Positions 1 through 7,050 are shown, numbered from the stretch's first letter. The stretch: DNA of 11,454 nt from an uncultured Collinsella sp. (GCA_937950415.1 CALFDL010000232.1:1-11454), one strand, 5' to 3'. The notes: generated by a model not told the origin, from the sequence alone. Translations and numbers: made by a program.

Positions 1-8
1 ATTAGTTC

Positions 9-482
9 ATGACGGGGTGTCGCAAGGACATAAAAGTGTGCTTTGCTGCGTCATCTGGTGGGCATCTGGAGCAGTTACTTGCGCTTAAGCCTTTGATGGA
101 GCGCTACGACAGTTTCATCCTCACCGAGAAGACTGCCTACGATGCCAAGCTACCTGTGCGGGCTCGCTATGTGCGCCAGGTGAATCGACACGAGGCAAGC
201 TTTCTTCCTCGAATGGCGTTCAATGCCGTGACGTCTCTTCGTTATTGGTTCACCGAACACCCCGACGTGATTGTGTGTACGGGGGTACTGGCTACCATAC
301 CGTTTTGCCTGATCGGGCATGCAATGGGCGCCAAGCTTGTGTATGTCGAGTCTTTCGCGAAAACTGACTCACCAACCATGACGGGAAAGCTGCTGAGCAA
401 ACGCGCCGATCGTTTTTACGTGCAGTGGGAGTCGATGCTATCCGTGTACCCCAATGCCCGCTTTGTCGGCGGCGTGTACTAG
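9..482 (+). CDS. PssD/Alg14-like glycosyltransferase subunit
   Basis: A 157-residue protein resembling the Alg14/PssD family (also Cps14F-type), the membrane-associated partner that recruits a separate catalytic subunit to transfer a sugar from a UDP-sugar to a lipid-linked acceptor at the inner face of the membrane. The family hallmark SSGGHLEQLLAL lies at about residues 15-26, and a hydrophobic stretch around residues 88-106 (VIVCTGVLATIPFCLIGHAM) is the likely membrane-contact segment. Length is normal for a stand-alone Alg14-type subunit. An in-frame stop at 3-5 means the gene begins at 9 or later; GTG at 36, behind AAGGAC, is an alternative start. The matching PssE-like subunit follows 12 bp downstream, which supports a two-gene enzyme. 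The sugar specificity (GlcNAc, Gal or other) cannot be read from sequence. Confidence 0.88.
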   Translation: MTGCRKDIKVCFAASSGGHLEQLLALKPLMERYDSFILTEKTAYDAKLPVRARYVRQVNRHEASFLPRMAFNAVTSLRYWFTEHPDVIVCTGVLATIPFCLIGHAMGAKLVYVESFAKTDSPTMTGKLLSKRADRFYVQWESMLSVYPNARFVGGVY

Positions 483-494
483 GGAGGTGGTCGC

Positions 495-986
495 ATGATA
501 TTCGTTACCGTAGGCTCCCAGAAGTTCCAATTCGACAGATTGGTCAGGGCGGTAGATGCTCTCGTTGCGAGCGGTGTTGCTGAGGATGGAGCTTTTGCTC
601 AGACGGGTGCGTGCACTTACATTCCTGAGTATTTGGAACACGAGGCATTTCTCGATCGTGATTCCTTCCGCGTTCATATGGATGCTTGCGATGTCGTGGT
701 AACCCATGGAGGTACCGGCGCCATCATCGGCGCCGTTAAGGACAACAAGAAAGTCATCGCTGTTCCGCGTCTAGCAAAATACGGCGAACATGTGGATGAT
801 CACCAGATTGAGATTGTTCGACAGTTCGGGGACATGGGGCTGATTGAGCCGTGTATGGACCCTGCCGACCTGCCCGCCGCTTATGCGCGGGTGCTTTCCA
901 AGGATTACCTGCCCTACAAGAGCAACGCGGCGCGGTTCTGCGCCGACCTTTCCGATTACATCGATGGCGTTGGAGGCGTACGATGA
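495..986 (+). CDS. PssE/Alg13-like glycosyltransferase catalytic subunit
   Basis: A 163-residue protein of the Alg13/PssE type (C-terminal half of the GT28 fold, Cps14G-like). In this family it binds the UDP-sugar and works together with the PssD/Alg14-like membrane partner encoded just before it. The diagnostic start MIFVTVGSQKFQFDRLVRAV is seen, as is the nucleotide-sugar binding stretch VVTHGGTGAIIGAV (about residues 68-81) followed by KKVIAVPR and the EHVDDHQ motif typical of GT28 C-terminal domains. AGGGAGG at 481-487 sits 7 bp before the ATG, so the start is firm. The stop overlaps the next start as ATGA (983-986), implying translational coupling. A short GC-rich hairpin with 7-bp arms lies at 716-735. 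The transferred sugar is unknown. Confidence 0.9.
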   Translation: MIFVTVGSQKFQFDRLVRAVDALVASGVAEDGAFAQTGACTYIPEYLEHEAFLDRDSFRVHMDACDVVVTHGGTGAIIGAVKDNKKVIAVPRLAKYGEHVDDHQIEIVRQFGDMGLIEPCMDPADLPAAYARVLSKDYLPYKSNAARFCADLSDYIDGVGGVR

Positions 987-1873
987 AACTTAAGAAAAGA
1001 TTCGCGCTTTCTCTGAGGAACAACTTGCGCTTTATCCCCGACGAGGATTTTATTCGCATGTGCTTCAGAGCAAAGCTGCACTATAAGCTCGATCTCGATC
1101 ATCCCAGGACCTTTAATGAGAAGCTCCAGTGGTGCAAGCTGCATTATCACAATCCAGTCTTGACCACGCTTGTTGACAAGTTTGAAGTGCGATCCTTTGT
1201 AAGGGAGCGTATCGGCGATGAGTACCTTGTTCCGCTTTATGGCGTCTACGATTCGGTGGAAGAAATCGACATTGATGAGTTGCCGGAAAAGTTCGTGCTG
1301 AAGTGCACTCACGACTCGCAGAGCACAATCGTGTGTACGGACAAATCAATATTCGATTTTGAGGTCGCTAAGAAACGCCTGCGTACTGCACTCCAACGGA
1401 ACTGGTACTGGCAGGGTCGGGAGTGGGCCTACAAGGATATAGCTCCTCGTGTGGTTGCCGAGGCGTACCTCGACGAACCGGGTAGGCAGACCCCGACTGA
1501 CTATAAGTTCTACTGCTTCGATGGTAAGGCGGCGCTCGTGCAGACCGATGCCGATCGATTTACCGCGCACGATATGCAGTATTTCACTCCATGCTGGGAG
1601 CAACGTGGAGACATCAATCACGAAGTATCCAATCGTAAACCCACCGAAAAGCCCGAGAACTACGATTTGATGCTCAGACTTGCTGAGACGTTGGCGTCGG
1701 ATCTTCCGCATGTACGAGTCGATCTTTACAACATCGCGGGCAATCCTTTCTTCGGCGAGATGACTTTTTACACCGGGGGCGGTTTCGACCCCTTCTACGC
1801 TGATGAGAAGCAGCCGGACAGGCTCGATTGCGAGCTCGGAGAGCTATTCGTTTTGCCTAAGCAGAATTCGTAA
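983..1873 (+). CDS. TupA-like ATP-grasp protein
   Basis: A 296-residue protein resembling the TupA-like ATP-grasp family, named after a teichuronopeptide biosynthesis protein and common in Gram-positive and gut-bacterial polysaccharide clusters, where it is often annotated loosely as a glycosyltransferase. ATP-grasp enzymes join a carboxylate to an amine or similar nucleophile using ATP, so it may attach an amino acid or similar group to the glycan; that role is inference. Family-style segments are TFNEKLQWCKLH near residues 37-48, LVDKFEVRSFV, EKFVLKCTHDSQSTIVC, PTDYKFYCFDGKA and FFGEMTFYTGGGFDPF near the C-terminus. The start at 983 is chosen over upstream in-frame codons because GGAGG at 972-976 precedes it by 6 bp and it overlaps the previous stop. 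A 247-bp gap follows, so the next gene may have its own control. Confidence 0.85.
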   Translation: MKLKKRFALSLRNNLRFIPDEDFIRMCFRAKLHYKLDLDHPRTFNEKLQWCKLHYHNPVLTTLVDKFEVRSFVRERIGDEYLVPLYGVYDSVEEIDIDELPEKFVLKCTHDSQSTIVCTDKSIFDFEVAKKRLRTALQRNWYWQGREWAYKDIAPRVVAEAYLDEPGRQTPTDYKFYCFDGKAALVQTDADRFTAHDMQYFTPCWEQRGDINHEVSNRKPTEKPENYDLMLRLAETLASDLPHVRVDLYNIAGNPFFGEMTFYTGGGFDPFYADEKQPDRLDCELGELFVLPKQNS

Positions 1874-2120
1874 CTGCGAATGTAGCGTCGTAGGTAGTGT
1901 TATCTAGCGAGTGTGGATAATCCCGAGAAGAACATGGTCCAGACTCCGCCCGATCTAATTCACTCAGTAAGCCCTGGCTTACATCAAAGATTGCATTTGG
2001 AATGAAAGATAGAAATCCCATGGGCTTTGAACATTCAAGAACATGTTGCGAAAAGCGAATGATTGCCCTGGATTATGCTACAGAAGCCTGGTTGAAGCTG
2101 CTCTACGGTGAGGTAGCCAA
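1874..2120. other. 247-bp intergenic gap with short open frame and hairpin
   Basis: The only sizeable gap inside the cluster. It contains a consensus DnaA-box sequence (TGTGGATAA, 1912-1920), a small hairpin with 7-bp arms (GTAAGCC at 1967-1973 and GGCTTAC at 1976-1982) and no trailing T-run, and an open frame from 1921 to a TGA at 2122-2124. No convincing -35/-10 pair was found. The gap may be what remains of a lost or replaced gene. Confidence 0.5.
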
Positions 2121-2124
2121 GTGA
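2020..2124 (+). pseudogene. Possible gene remnant or small ORF overlapping the GT4 start
   Basis: An ATG at 2020 opens 34 codons ending at TGA 2122-2124, which overlaps the GTG start of the next gene in GTGA fashion. The same frame is open back to 1921 without a start, giving about 67 codons. Its C-terminus (ALDYATEAWLKLLYGEVAK) is reminiscent of the helical tail of GT4 glycosyltransferases, and the stop-start overlap is what an intact upstream operon gene would show. I therefore suspect the 3' scar of a deleted or replaced glycosyltransferase gene. It could equally be a chance open frame. There is no clear ribosome binding site before 2020. Confidence 0.25.
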
Positions 2125-3224
2125 ACGTCTGCATGATTACATACAATCTCGTCAATAATGGCATTGGCAAGGTGGTGCTCACATATTCGTTCGAACTTAT
2201 CCGGCATGGGCACACGGTGACCTTGCTCGTCGGTGGTCCATGCGAACAAGAGAAAGTTGATGAGGCCGTAGCTCACGGCATCGCGGTCACACAGCTTCCC
2301 GATAAGAGGTCCGACACCCTTGGCTATTTCGAGGCGCTGAGCAAAGCCCTCGACGAGGGACAATTCGACATCTGCCATGTCCACGGCAACAGTGGTATGG
2401 TCTTCCCTGAGTTGGTTATAGCGAAGTGCTCCCGTGTTGTAGTGGTGGCCTGCCACTGTCACAACACGGGATGCGAACATCCCGTGCTGCACAGGGTGCT
2501 GAGGCCTTTCGTGCCTCGACTTTGCGACTGCATGTTCGCGTGCAGTGACGAGGCGGGCAAATGGCTTTTTGGAAATGCGGGCTTTTCCGTCATCCCTAAT
2601 TCCTTCGACCTTGACAAGTTCAGGTTCGATCCGCAAGCTCGCCTCGAACTGCGCGGAGCCTACGGTATCGACGAGGACGTCTATATTCTTGGCAACGTGG
2701 CAAGGTTGAACCCTGAGAAAAATCATGCGTTCCTAATCAAGGTTTTCGAGGCATTTCATGCTGAGAACCCCGAATCGATTCTGATGATTGCTGGTGGGGG
2801 ACCTGGAGAGAAGGATGTTAGGGCCTTGGTTGAGGCATCGCCTGCCCATGATTCGATTATGCTGCTTGGCAACGTAAAAGACCCAGCTAAGCTCTATTCG
2901 GCGATGGATTGCTTTGTGTTTCCCTCAATTCACGAGGGACTTGGTATCGTCCTCGTGGAGGCACAACTCGCCGGCCTTGAATGCTTCGTATCGTCCAATG
3001 TGCCGCAGGACGCTTGCGTGAGTGACAGGTTCCACGCGATTTCCCTTACAGAAACCGCTGAAAGATGGGCGGGCGAGATAGCTGCGATGGCCTTTTGGCC
3101 ACATGATAGGAGCAAAGACTCCTTCCGTGCGGGGAGCCTGGAGCCTTTCGACATCTCCTCGAGCTACCACCTTCTTGAGGGCGCATACGAGGCCGCATTG
3201 GATCGTAAAGGAGGACGGGAATGA
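2121..3224 (+). CDS. GT4-family glycosyltransferase
   Basis: A 367-residue GT-B fold, retaining glycosyltransferase of family GT4, similar in layout to EpsF/EpsD-type enzymes. It would add one sugar of the repeat unit at the cytoplasmic membrane face. The N-terminal acceptor domain starts NVCMITYNLVNNGIGKVV and includes HVHGNSG; the donor domain shows LGNVARLNPEKNHAFLIKVF, the MIAGGGPGE loop, LLGNVKDP and the family E-x7-E pair in EGLGIVLVE (E272 and E280). GTG at 2121 is taken as the start because GAGG (2110-2113) lies 7 bp upstream and the protein begins as the family does. The stop overlaps the following ATG as ATGA (3221-3224). The gene carries overlapping long hairpins at 2431-2486. Substrates cannot be predicted. 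Confidence 0.92.
   Translation: MNVCMITYNLVNNGIGKVVLTYSFELIRHGHTVTLLVGGPCEQEKVDEAVAHGIAVTQLPDKRSDTLGYFEALSKALDEGQFDICHVHGNSGMVFPELVIAKCSRVVVVACHCHNTGCEHPVLHRVLRPFVPRLCDCMFACSDEAGKWLFGNAGFSVIPNSFDLDKFRFDPQARLELRGAYGIDEDVYILGNVARLNPEKNHAFLIKVFEAFHAENPESILMIAGGGPGEKDVRALVEASPAHDSIMLLGNVKDPAKLYSAMDCFVFPSIHEGLGIVLVEAQLAGLECFVSSNVPQDACVSDRFHAISLTETAERWAGEIAAMAFWPHDRSKDSFRAGSLEPFDISSSYHLLEGAYEAALDRKGGRE
2431..2486 (+). repeat. Two overlapping, mutually exclusive hairpins inside the GT4 gene
   Basis: CCCGTGTTGT (2431-2440) pairs perfectly with ACAACACGGG (2461-2470), and the inner AGTGG/CCACT adds 5 bp. CACGGGATG (2465-2473) pairs perfectly with CATCCCGTG (2478-2486) across a CGAA loop. The shared CACGGG block can join only one partner at a time, an arrangement like that of attenuators. 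Smaller hairpins follow at 2501-2517 and 2527-2546. Confidence 0.6.
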
Positions 3225-3715
3225 ACATCAACGTCGACTTTGCCGAAGCCGCCGGTGGAAAGGGCTTCCCTCGTTCGCTCGGGACGTTTCTTTTGAACCC
3301 CTGCTTCCACGCTGTGGCTCTTTTCCGCCTGTCCGCCCTGCTCTACCGTTGCCATCTTGAGCCACTGGCAAAGATTGTTTGGTGTTTGAACAGGATGCTT
3401 TACCACGTCGATTTGGATTACAAAGCGAAGTTGGCACCGGGGTTTCGCCTCGTCCACGGGCTCGGCGTTGTTATAGGCGCTGGGGTCGTCAGCGAGGGGC
3501 CGCTCACAGTGTATCAGGGTGTAACCATCGGCGGCTCTCATGGACATCATCGCGAAGATGGTCGGGGGGGGGTCTTCTGGCAGCCCCATTTCGGGAGCAA
3601 CGTTATCGTGTACACGAACTCCTGCATTTTCGGACCGATATACGTTGGGGACGGCGCGATTGTGAAGGCGGCCCGAATAGTTACGAAGGACGTTGGGCCT
3701 GGGGACAAGATATAA
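3221..3715 (+). CDS. Serine-acetyltransferase-type O-acetyltransferase (left-handed beta helix)
   Basis: A 164-residue hexapeptide-repeat acyltransferase of the serine O-acetyltransferase type found in capsule clusters, where it most likely acetylates the glycan or a precursor using acetyl-CoA rather than making cysteine precursor. A helical N-terminal part (residues 20-65) leads into the beta helix: PGFRLVHGLGVVIGAG with the likely catalytic His79, then LTVYQGVTIGGS and VGDGAIVKAARIVTKDVGPG. AAAGGAGG at 3207-3214 supports the start, which overlaps the GT4 stop. Two oddities: a run of nine G (3564-3572, codons 115-118) inside the helix, where gain or loss of one base would abort the protein, and an early end at GPGDKI, lacking the usual 8-12 residue tail of the type VxGxPA. 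Annotated readers may see it as cysE-like; a cysteine biosynthesis role is unlikely here. Confidence 0.86.
   Translation: MNINVDFAEAAGGKGFPRSLGTFLLNPCFHAVALFRLSALLYRCHLEPLAKIVWCLNRMLYHVDLDYKAKLAPGFRLVHGLGVVIGAGVVSEGPLTVYQGVTIGGSHGHHREDGRGGVFWQPHFGSNVIVYTNSCIFGPIYVGDGAIVKAARIVTKDVGPGDKI
3564..3572 (+). repeat. G9 homopolymer tract inside the acetyltransferase gene
   Basis: Nine consecutive G encode part of Arg-Gly-Gly-Val (residues 115-118). The frame is intact with nine: LbH-type sequence is readable on both sides. With eight G translation would stop at 3663-3665; with ten it would run to the stop ending at 3741 as nonsense. Such tracts are classic slipped-strand mispairing sites and also classic sequencing-error sites. 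GAAGA and TCTTC flank it as a 5-bp inverted repeat. Confidence 0.85.
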
Positions 3716-3728
3716 ACGGAGGTTGCTT

Positions 3729-4652
3729 GTGCCGCTTGTAAGCATAATTATTCCAGCCTATAAGGTCGAAAAAGAACTTGGCCGCTGCGTTGACAGTGTC
3801 CTTTGCCAGACGTTGGGCGATATCGAGGTGATTCTCGTCGATGACGGGAGTCCGGATGACTGCCCTCGAATCTGCGATGATTACGCCCTTGCGGATTCGA
3901 GGGTAAAAGTTGTCCACAAGCAGAACGGAGGGCTTTCGGATGCGCGCAACTTCGGTCTGGCCGAGGCGACTGGGGATTACATCATGTTCGTTGATTCAGA
4001 CGATTCTATCGAGCTCGATGCTTGCGAGAGGCTGCTGCGCTTGGCAACCGATTCCCGCGCTGACATCGTCCTTGGGGATTGGAGGGTAACCCCGGGTCCG
4101 GACAGGCCCGATCACTACGCGTCGCTTGAGGAGGGAAAGGCGTATCCCACTAAGGATTTCATTCTCACAGCTCTAAAAGCGGGAGAATGGTACCCGTGCG
4201 CATGCTTCATGTTTTGCAAGCTCTCGTTGTTTAATGATAACGGGCTCAGGTTTGCCGTGGGGTTGCTGCATGAAGACATGGAGATGCAGCCTAGAGTCTT
4301 TCTTGCAGCGGATACCGTCGTCTGCCTGAAATACAAGTTCTACAACTACATTCAACGGCCGGGCTCCATCATGAAATCGCAAAATTCTTCCGAACGTGCG
4401 GTTTCCATGTGCGAGATCCTAGGGCGCTGGAAGACTCAATTTGACGCAATCAACGATTTGGAGCTTCGCCACGCTTTATATGGCTATCTTGCGAAGTGCT
4501 ATCTACACACTTGCCGCGAGCTTGGACTTCGGGGCGGCCTTGAGGTGCCGGGCGTAGACAAGAAGTTTTTGTTCGAATACGGCACGAACACAAAAGAGAA
4601 GGCCAAGGCGCTGTTGTTCGCTGCTTCGCCGCGCTTCTACAGCTACCTTTAG
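3729..4652 (+). CDS. GT2-family glycosyltransferase
   Basis: A 307-residue inverting glycosyltransferase of family GT2 (GT-A fold) that transfers one sugar from a nucleotide donor during repeat-unit assembly. The N-terminus VSIIIPAYKVEKELGRCVDS, the DDG motif (D38-D39, nucleotide binding), NGGLSDARNFGL and the metal-binding DSD (D89-S-D91, in FVDSDDS) are all present. A later LLHEDMEM segment contains the acidic residues expected near the catalytic base, and the C-terminal third is variable. I place the start at GTG 3729, with GGAGG (3718-3722) 6 bp upstream, rather than the ATG at 3693, because the conserved beta strand begins immediately after it. The gap to the acetyltransferase is 13 bp. 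A strong hairpin lies at 3863-3903. Confidence 0.92.
   Translation: MPLVSIIIPAYKVEKELGRCVDSVLCQTLGDIEVILVDDGSPDDCPRICDDYALADSRVKVVHKQNGGLSDARNFGLAEATGDYIMFVDSDDSIELDACERLLRLATDSRADIVLGDWRVTPGPDRPDHYASLEEGKAYPTKDFILTALKAGEWYPCACFMFCKLSLFNDNGLRFAVGLLHEDMEMQPRVFLAADTVVCLKYKFYNYIQRPGSIMKSQNSSERAVSMCEILGRWKTQFDAINDLELRHALYGYLAKCYLHTCRELGLRGGLEVPGVDKKFLFEYGTNTKEKAKALLFAASPRFYSYL
3863..3903 (+). repeat. Long inverted repeat inside the GT2 gene
   Basis: CCCTCGAATC (3863-3872) is perfectly complementary to GATTCGAGGG (3894-3903). In RNA the stem continues inward through T3873-G3893, G3874-C3892, C3875-G3891, G3876-T3890 and A3877-T3889, giving about 15 pairs with two G-U wobbles and an 11-nt loop. 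Confidence 0.65.
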
Positions 4653-4664
4653 GTGGGCCGGCAT

Positions 4665-5903
4665 ATGCATCATCAATTGTCATGGACGCGAGATTCTATC
4701 TTGTCGAAACGGATACGCTTCGATTGGCTCACGGCGTCGCTCGTTGCTATCTACTTTGCGGTCTTCAAGTTGGTCTGCATCCCGAAGGTGCTGCAGCAAG
4801 GCCTTAAAGTCAGCTGCGTGTTCTTCGTCCTTCTCTTTCTCATCACCAACCTCAAAGGAAGAGAGTACAAACACCCGTCGGCCCTGTTTTGCATCATGGT
4901 CGTGATCTCGAGCATCGCGGGCTATCTGGCTGGGTACGTAGACTCCTCCAACTGCACCGACGCGCTTCTCTACGCCATCTGTCTCTACGCCCTCGCCCTT
5001 CTAATTACTACATGCAGCAGACGTGGCAGGCTCGAGACTTTCATGAGCGTCTTTTTCTGGATGACCGTCATCTACTGCGTTCTATCTATTGTATTCATTG
5101 CAAGGGTGGGTACAGCCGATGGGCCCCTACTCTACTATTTTGCAGGCAACAAGTTCTCAACGAGCTATTACTTCATCATGTTGGCATGTCTGGCTTACGC
5201 CAAGCTTCGTCGCGAAGGCAGGAGCAAAGATTTAGTTGTCCTGGTCACCGCGGGCCTTGGTTTGCTTGCTCTCGTCGTGGCTCATACGGTCTACTGCTCG
5301 ACGGCCGTCGCAATGTCTGCCCTCTTGATTGCTTTAGTGATCCTCCCACGGAAAGCCCAGCGTATTCTAGAAAAGCCTGCAGTCGTCATAGCGGCAATGG
5401 TCTTGACGGGCGTTATTCTTGCCTTCTTATTACAGCTCCTCCAGGTGCCGTTTGTGAAGCATATTGTCGTAGACGTCCTCGGTGAGAACTTGACGTTGAC
5501 GGGCAGGGATTTGATTTACAGTGGGCTTCGGGCCGTCATCAGCGAATCTCCTATCTTCGGGTACGGCTATGGAAACGCAGCCGTGGCCATGTACGTCGGG
5601 TATGGAAACGCTCAGAACTCTATCATGGAGACGCTCGTCAACTATGGTGTCGTGGGTCTATTCGCCGTCTTCTATATGGCCTGGACTAGCGTAAAAGGAG
5701 ATAAGCCTTCTTGGAGCTGGGGCATGTACATCATGCTTTACGCGATGATCGCAGGATCTATCGTCGAAATTACGTACAACTACTACTTTTTCATTGCGCT
5801 CATGGCTATTTTCGTGGCTAGCGAGGATATCCAGAGTGGAGGAATCGAAAAAGACGAGAAGCAGAGTGTCTGTTGTGTCAATGGGGCGCTCACAAGGAGG
5901 TAA
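4665..5903 (+). CDS. Wzy-like polysaccharide polymerase (O-antigen ligase/polymerase family)
   Basis: A 412-residue integral membrane protein with roughly ten to eleven hydrophobic segments spread over its whole length, as expected for a Wzy polymerase that links lipid-borne repeat units on the outer face of the membrane. The most diagnostic part is the late loop ESPIFGYGYGNAAVAMY followed by NAQNSIMETLVNYGVVGL, matching the pattern of Wzy/O-antigen ligase proteins (FGxGxGN then HN/QN..E..VNYG..G). The GYGNA motif occurs twice here, encoded by a repeated TATGGAAACGC. The ATG at 4665 is preferred to GTG 4653 because AGGTGG (4651-4656) lies 8 bp before it. The order beside a flippase fits a Wzx/Wzy-dependent pathway. 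Linkage specificity is unknown; low sequence identity is normal for this family. Confidence 0.85.
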   Translation: MHHQLSWTRDSILSKRIRFDWLTASLVAIYFAVFKLVCIPKVLQQGLKVSCVFFVLLFLITNLKGREYKHPSALFCIMVVISSIAGYLAGYVDSSNCTDALLYAICLYALALLITTCSRRGRLETFMSVFFWMTVIYCVLSIVFIARVGTADGPLLYYFAGNKFSTSYYFIMLACLAYAKLRREGRSKDLVVLVTAGLGLLALVVAHTVYCSTAVAMSALLIALVILPRKAQRILEKPAVVIAAMVLTGVILAFLLQLLQVPFVKHIVVDVLGENLTLTGRDLIYSGLRAVISESPIFGYGYGNAAVAMYVGYGNAQNSIMETLVNYGVVGLFAVFYMAWTSVKGDKPSWSWGMYIMLYAMIAGSIVEITYNYYFFIALMAIFVASEDIQSGGIEKDEKQSVCCVNGALTRR

Positions 5904-5905
5904 AC

Positions 5906-7033
5906 ATGCGCGTTGGCATTATGTCAATGCAGAGAGTCGTGAACCACGGCTCCTTCATGCAAGCATACGGATTAAAGTCAATGATCGAGTCGCTGGGACA
6001 CGAGGTCCTTTTCGTTGACTACAAACCTTCCTCGTGCGTGCCGGGGCTCAGGGACGCACGAGGAAGGCTCAAGGACTTTCTTGGAAGGATTAAGGCCGAT
6101 GTCAGGTTTACTGGCGCGGGAAGGCGTGCCCTCATTGCCGCAGGAATTTATAAGCGAACTCCGATGGACGTCGAATATGAGCGATGCCTCGGTCTTCTCG
6201 GCGTCGACCCGTGCAAGCGCAACATCGGGGAGCATGTCGACGTTCTTGTCATCGGAAGCGATGAGGTCTTCAACTGTACACAGGCGGGACCAAATGTCGG
6301 TTTCTGCCGCCAGCTTCTTGGTTGGGGGAACAACTGCGAATCCGTAATCAGCTATGCCGGGTCTTTCGGGCACACGACTTTGTCCGACCTTGAGAAGTAC
6401 CACGTGGCCGACGACGTGAGGAATTGCTTCCGATGCTTCGACGCCATTTCCGTTAGGGACGCAAACTCCCGTGCCATCCTCGAGGCCCTTGGAATCGATG
6501 GCGTTAGCACGCATCTCGACCCAGTTCTTGTCTCCGGTGTCGAAAATGTTGAATGGAAGCCCGTAGCGACACCAGAACGTTATGCTCTAGTTTACGGATA
6601 CGGCAACCGTTTCACCCAGGACGAGGCCGAGGCCATCAGGGCCATCGCCGAGAAAAGGGGCGTCAAGCTCCTTGCGGTCTACGGACATCAAGATTTCTGC
6701 GATGAGAACGTCGATTGCGGCCCTGATGAAATTCTGAATTACTTCAAAGGAGCCGATTTCGTGGCGACTGACACCTTCCACGGAACGATATTCTCCGCCA
6801 TAACGCACGTCCCTTTCGCGGTGATAAAGCGCGGACAGAATGCAAACAAGCTTGTTGACCTTCTCGATAGGTTGTCGCTCAAGGAGAGACTCGCGACGAC
6901 ACCAGAAGACCTCTCGTTTATTCTCGACAAGCCCCTGGAGTTTGAAGTTGCCGATGCCGTCAGAGCGGCCGCTCGCGAAAGCTCCCTGTCTTATTTAAGG
7001 TGCAACATTTCCGTTGGCAGGGGGGTGCGTTAG
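5906..7033 (+). CDS. Polysaccharide pyruvyl transferase family protein
   Basis: A 375-residue member of the polysaccharide pyruvyl transferase family (CsaB/WcaK/EpsO type), which adds a ketal-linked pyruvate from phosphoenolpyruvate to a sugar, giving the polymer a negative charge. The start MRVGIMSMQRVVNHGSFMQA and the VLVIGSDEVFNC segment (GSDEVxN-type motif) are typical, as are SYAGSFGH, SVRDANSRAIL, HLDPVL and the DTFHG motif (D289, H292), which is the family signature near the C-terminus. AAGGAGG at 5894-5900 sits 5 bp before ATG 5906; upstream in-frame starts would lie inside the previous gene. A perfect 14-bp inverted repeat is embedded at 6026-6067. Members of this kind often sit in gut-bacterial capsule clusters with an FrhB-like gene, which is found here at 8594. 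Confidence 0.9.
   Translation: MRVGIMSMQRVVNHGSFMQAYGLKSMIESLGHEVLFVDYKPSSCVPGLRDARGRLKDFLGRIKADVRFTGAGRRALIAAGIYKRTPMDVEYERCLGLLGVDPCKRNIGEHVDVLVIGSDEVFNCTQAGPNVGFCRQLLGWGNNCESVISYAGSFGHTTLSDLEKYHVADDVRNCFRCFDAISVRDANSRAILEALGIDGVSTHLDPVLVSGVENVEWKPVATPERYALVYGYGNRFTQDEAEAIRAIAEKRGVKLLAVYGHQDFCDENVDCGPDEILNYFKGADFVATDTFHGTIFSAITHVPFAVIKRGQNANKLVDLLDRLSLKERLATTPEDLSFILDKPLEFEVADAVRAAARESSLSYLRCNISVGRGVR
6026..6067 (+). repeat. Perfect 14-bp inverted repeat inside the pyruvyl transferase gene
   Basis: CCTTCCTCGTGCGT (6026-6039) is exactly complementary to ACGCACGAGGAAGG (6054-6067), with a 14-nt loop. It lies about 120 nt into the gene. There is no T-run behind it, so it is not a terminator by shape. 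Fourteen perfect pairs are not expected by chance in a window of this size. Confidence 0.85.
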
Positions 7034-7045
7034 GCGTTCTGCCAA
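7014..7045 (+). promoter_or_regulatory. Hairpin spanning the pyruvyl transferase stop, just before wzx
   Basis: TTGGCAG (7014-7020) pairs with CTGCCAA (7039-7045); the loop holds a G-rich stretch and the TAG stop at 7031-7033. The stem ends 5 bp before the ATG of the flippase gene, which has no usable ribosome binding site close by. Ribosomes ending on the upstream gene would open it, so coupling of the two genes is plausible. This is inference. Confidence 0.35.
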
Positions 7046-7050
7046 AACCG

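Noticed and set aside
2103..2726. 207-codon minus-strand open frame opposite the GT4 gene
   Set aside because: The plus strand has the full GT4 motif set and a good start; the antisense frame matches nothing and has no ribosome binding site.
3379..3741. Second plus-strand open frame over the acetyltransferase gene
   Set aside because: Translation is not protein-like; the beta-helix motifs are all in the other frame. It matters only as the reading frame entered if the G-tract gains one base.
6963..6974. 12-bp palindrome GAGCGGCCGCTC, and others such as CGACGGCCGTCG (5299-5310) and AACAAGCTTGTT (6845-6856)
   Set aside because: Loop-free palindromes of this size are short as RNA stems and individually expected in GC-rich coding DNA; no further support for function.
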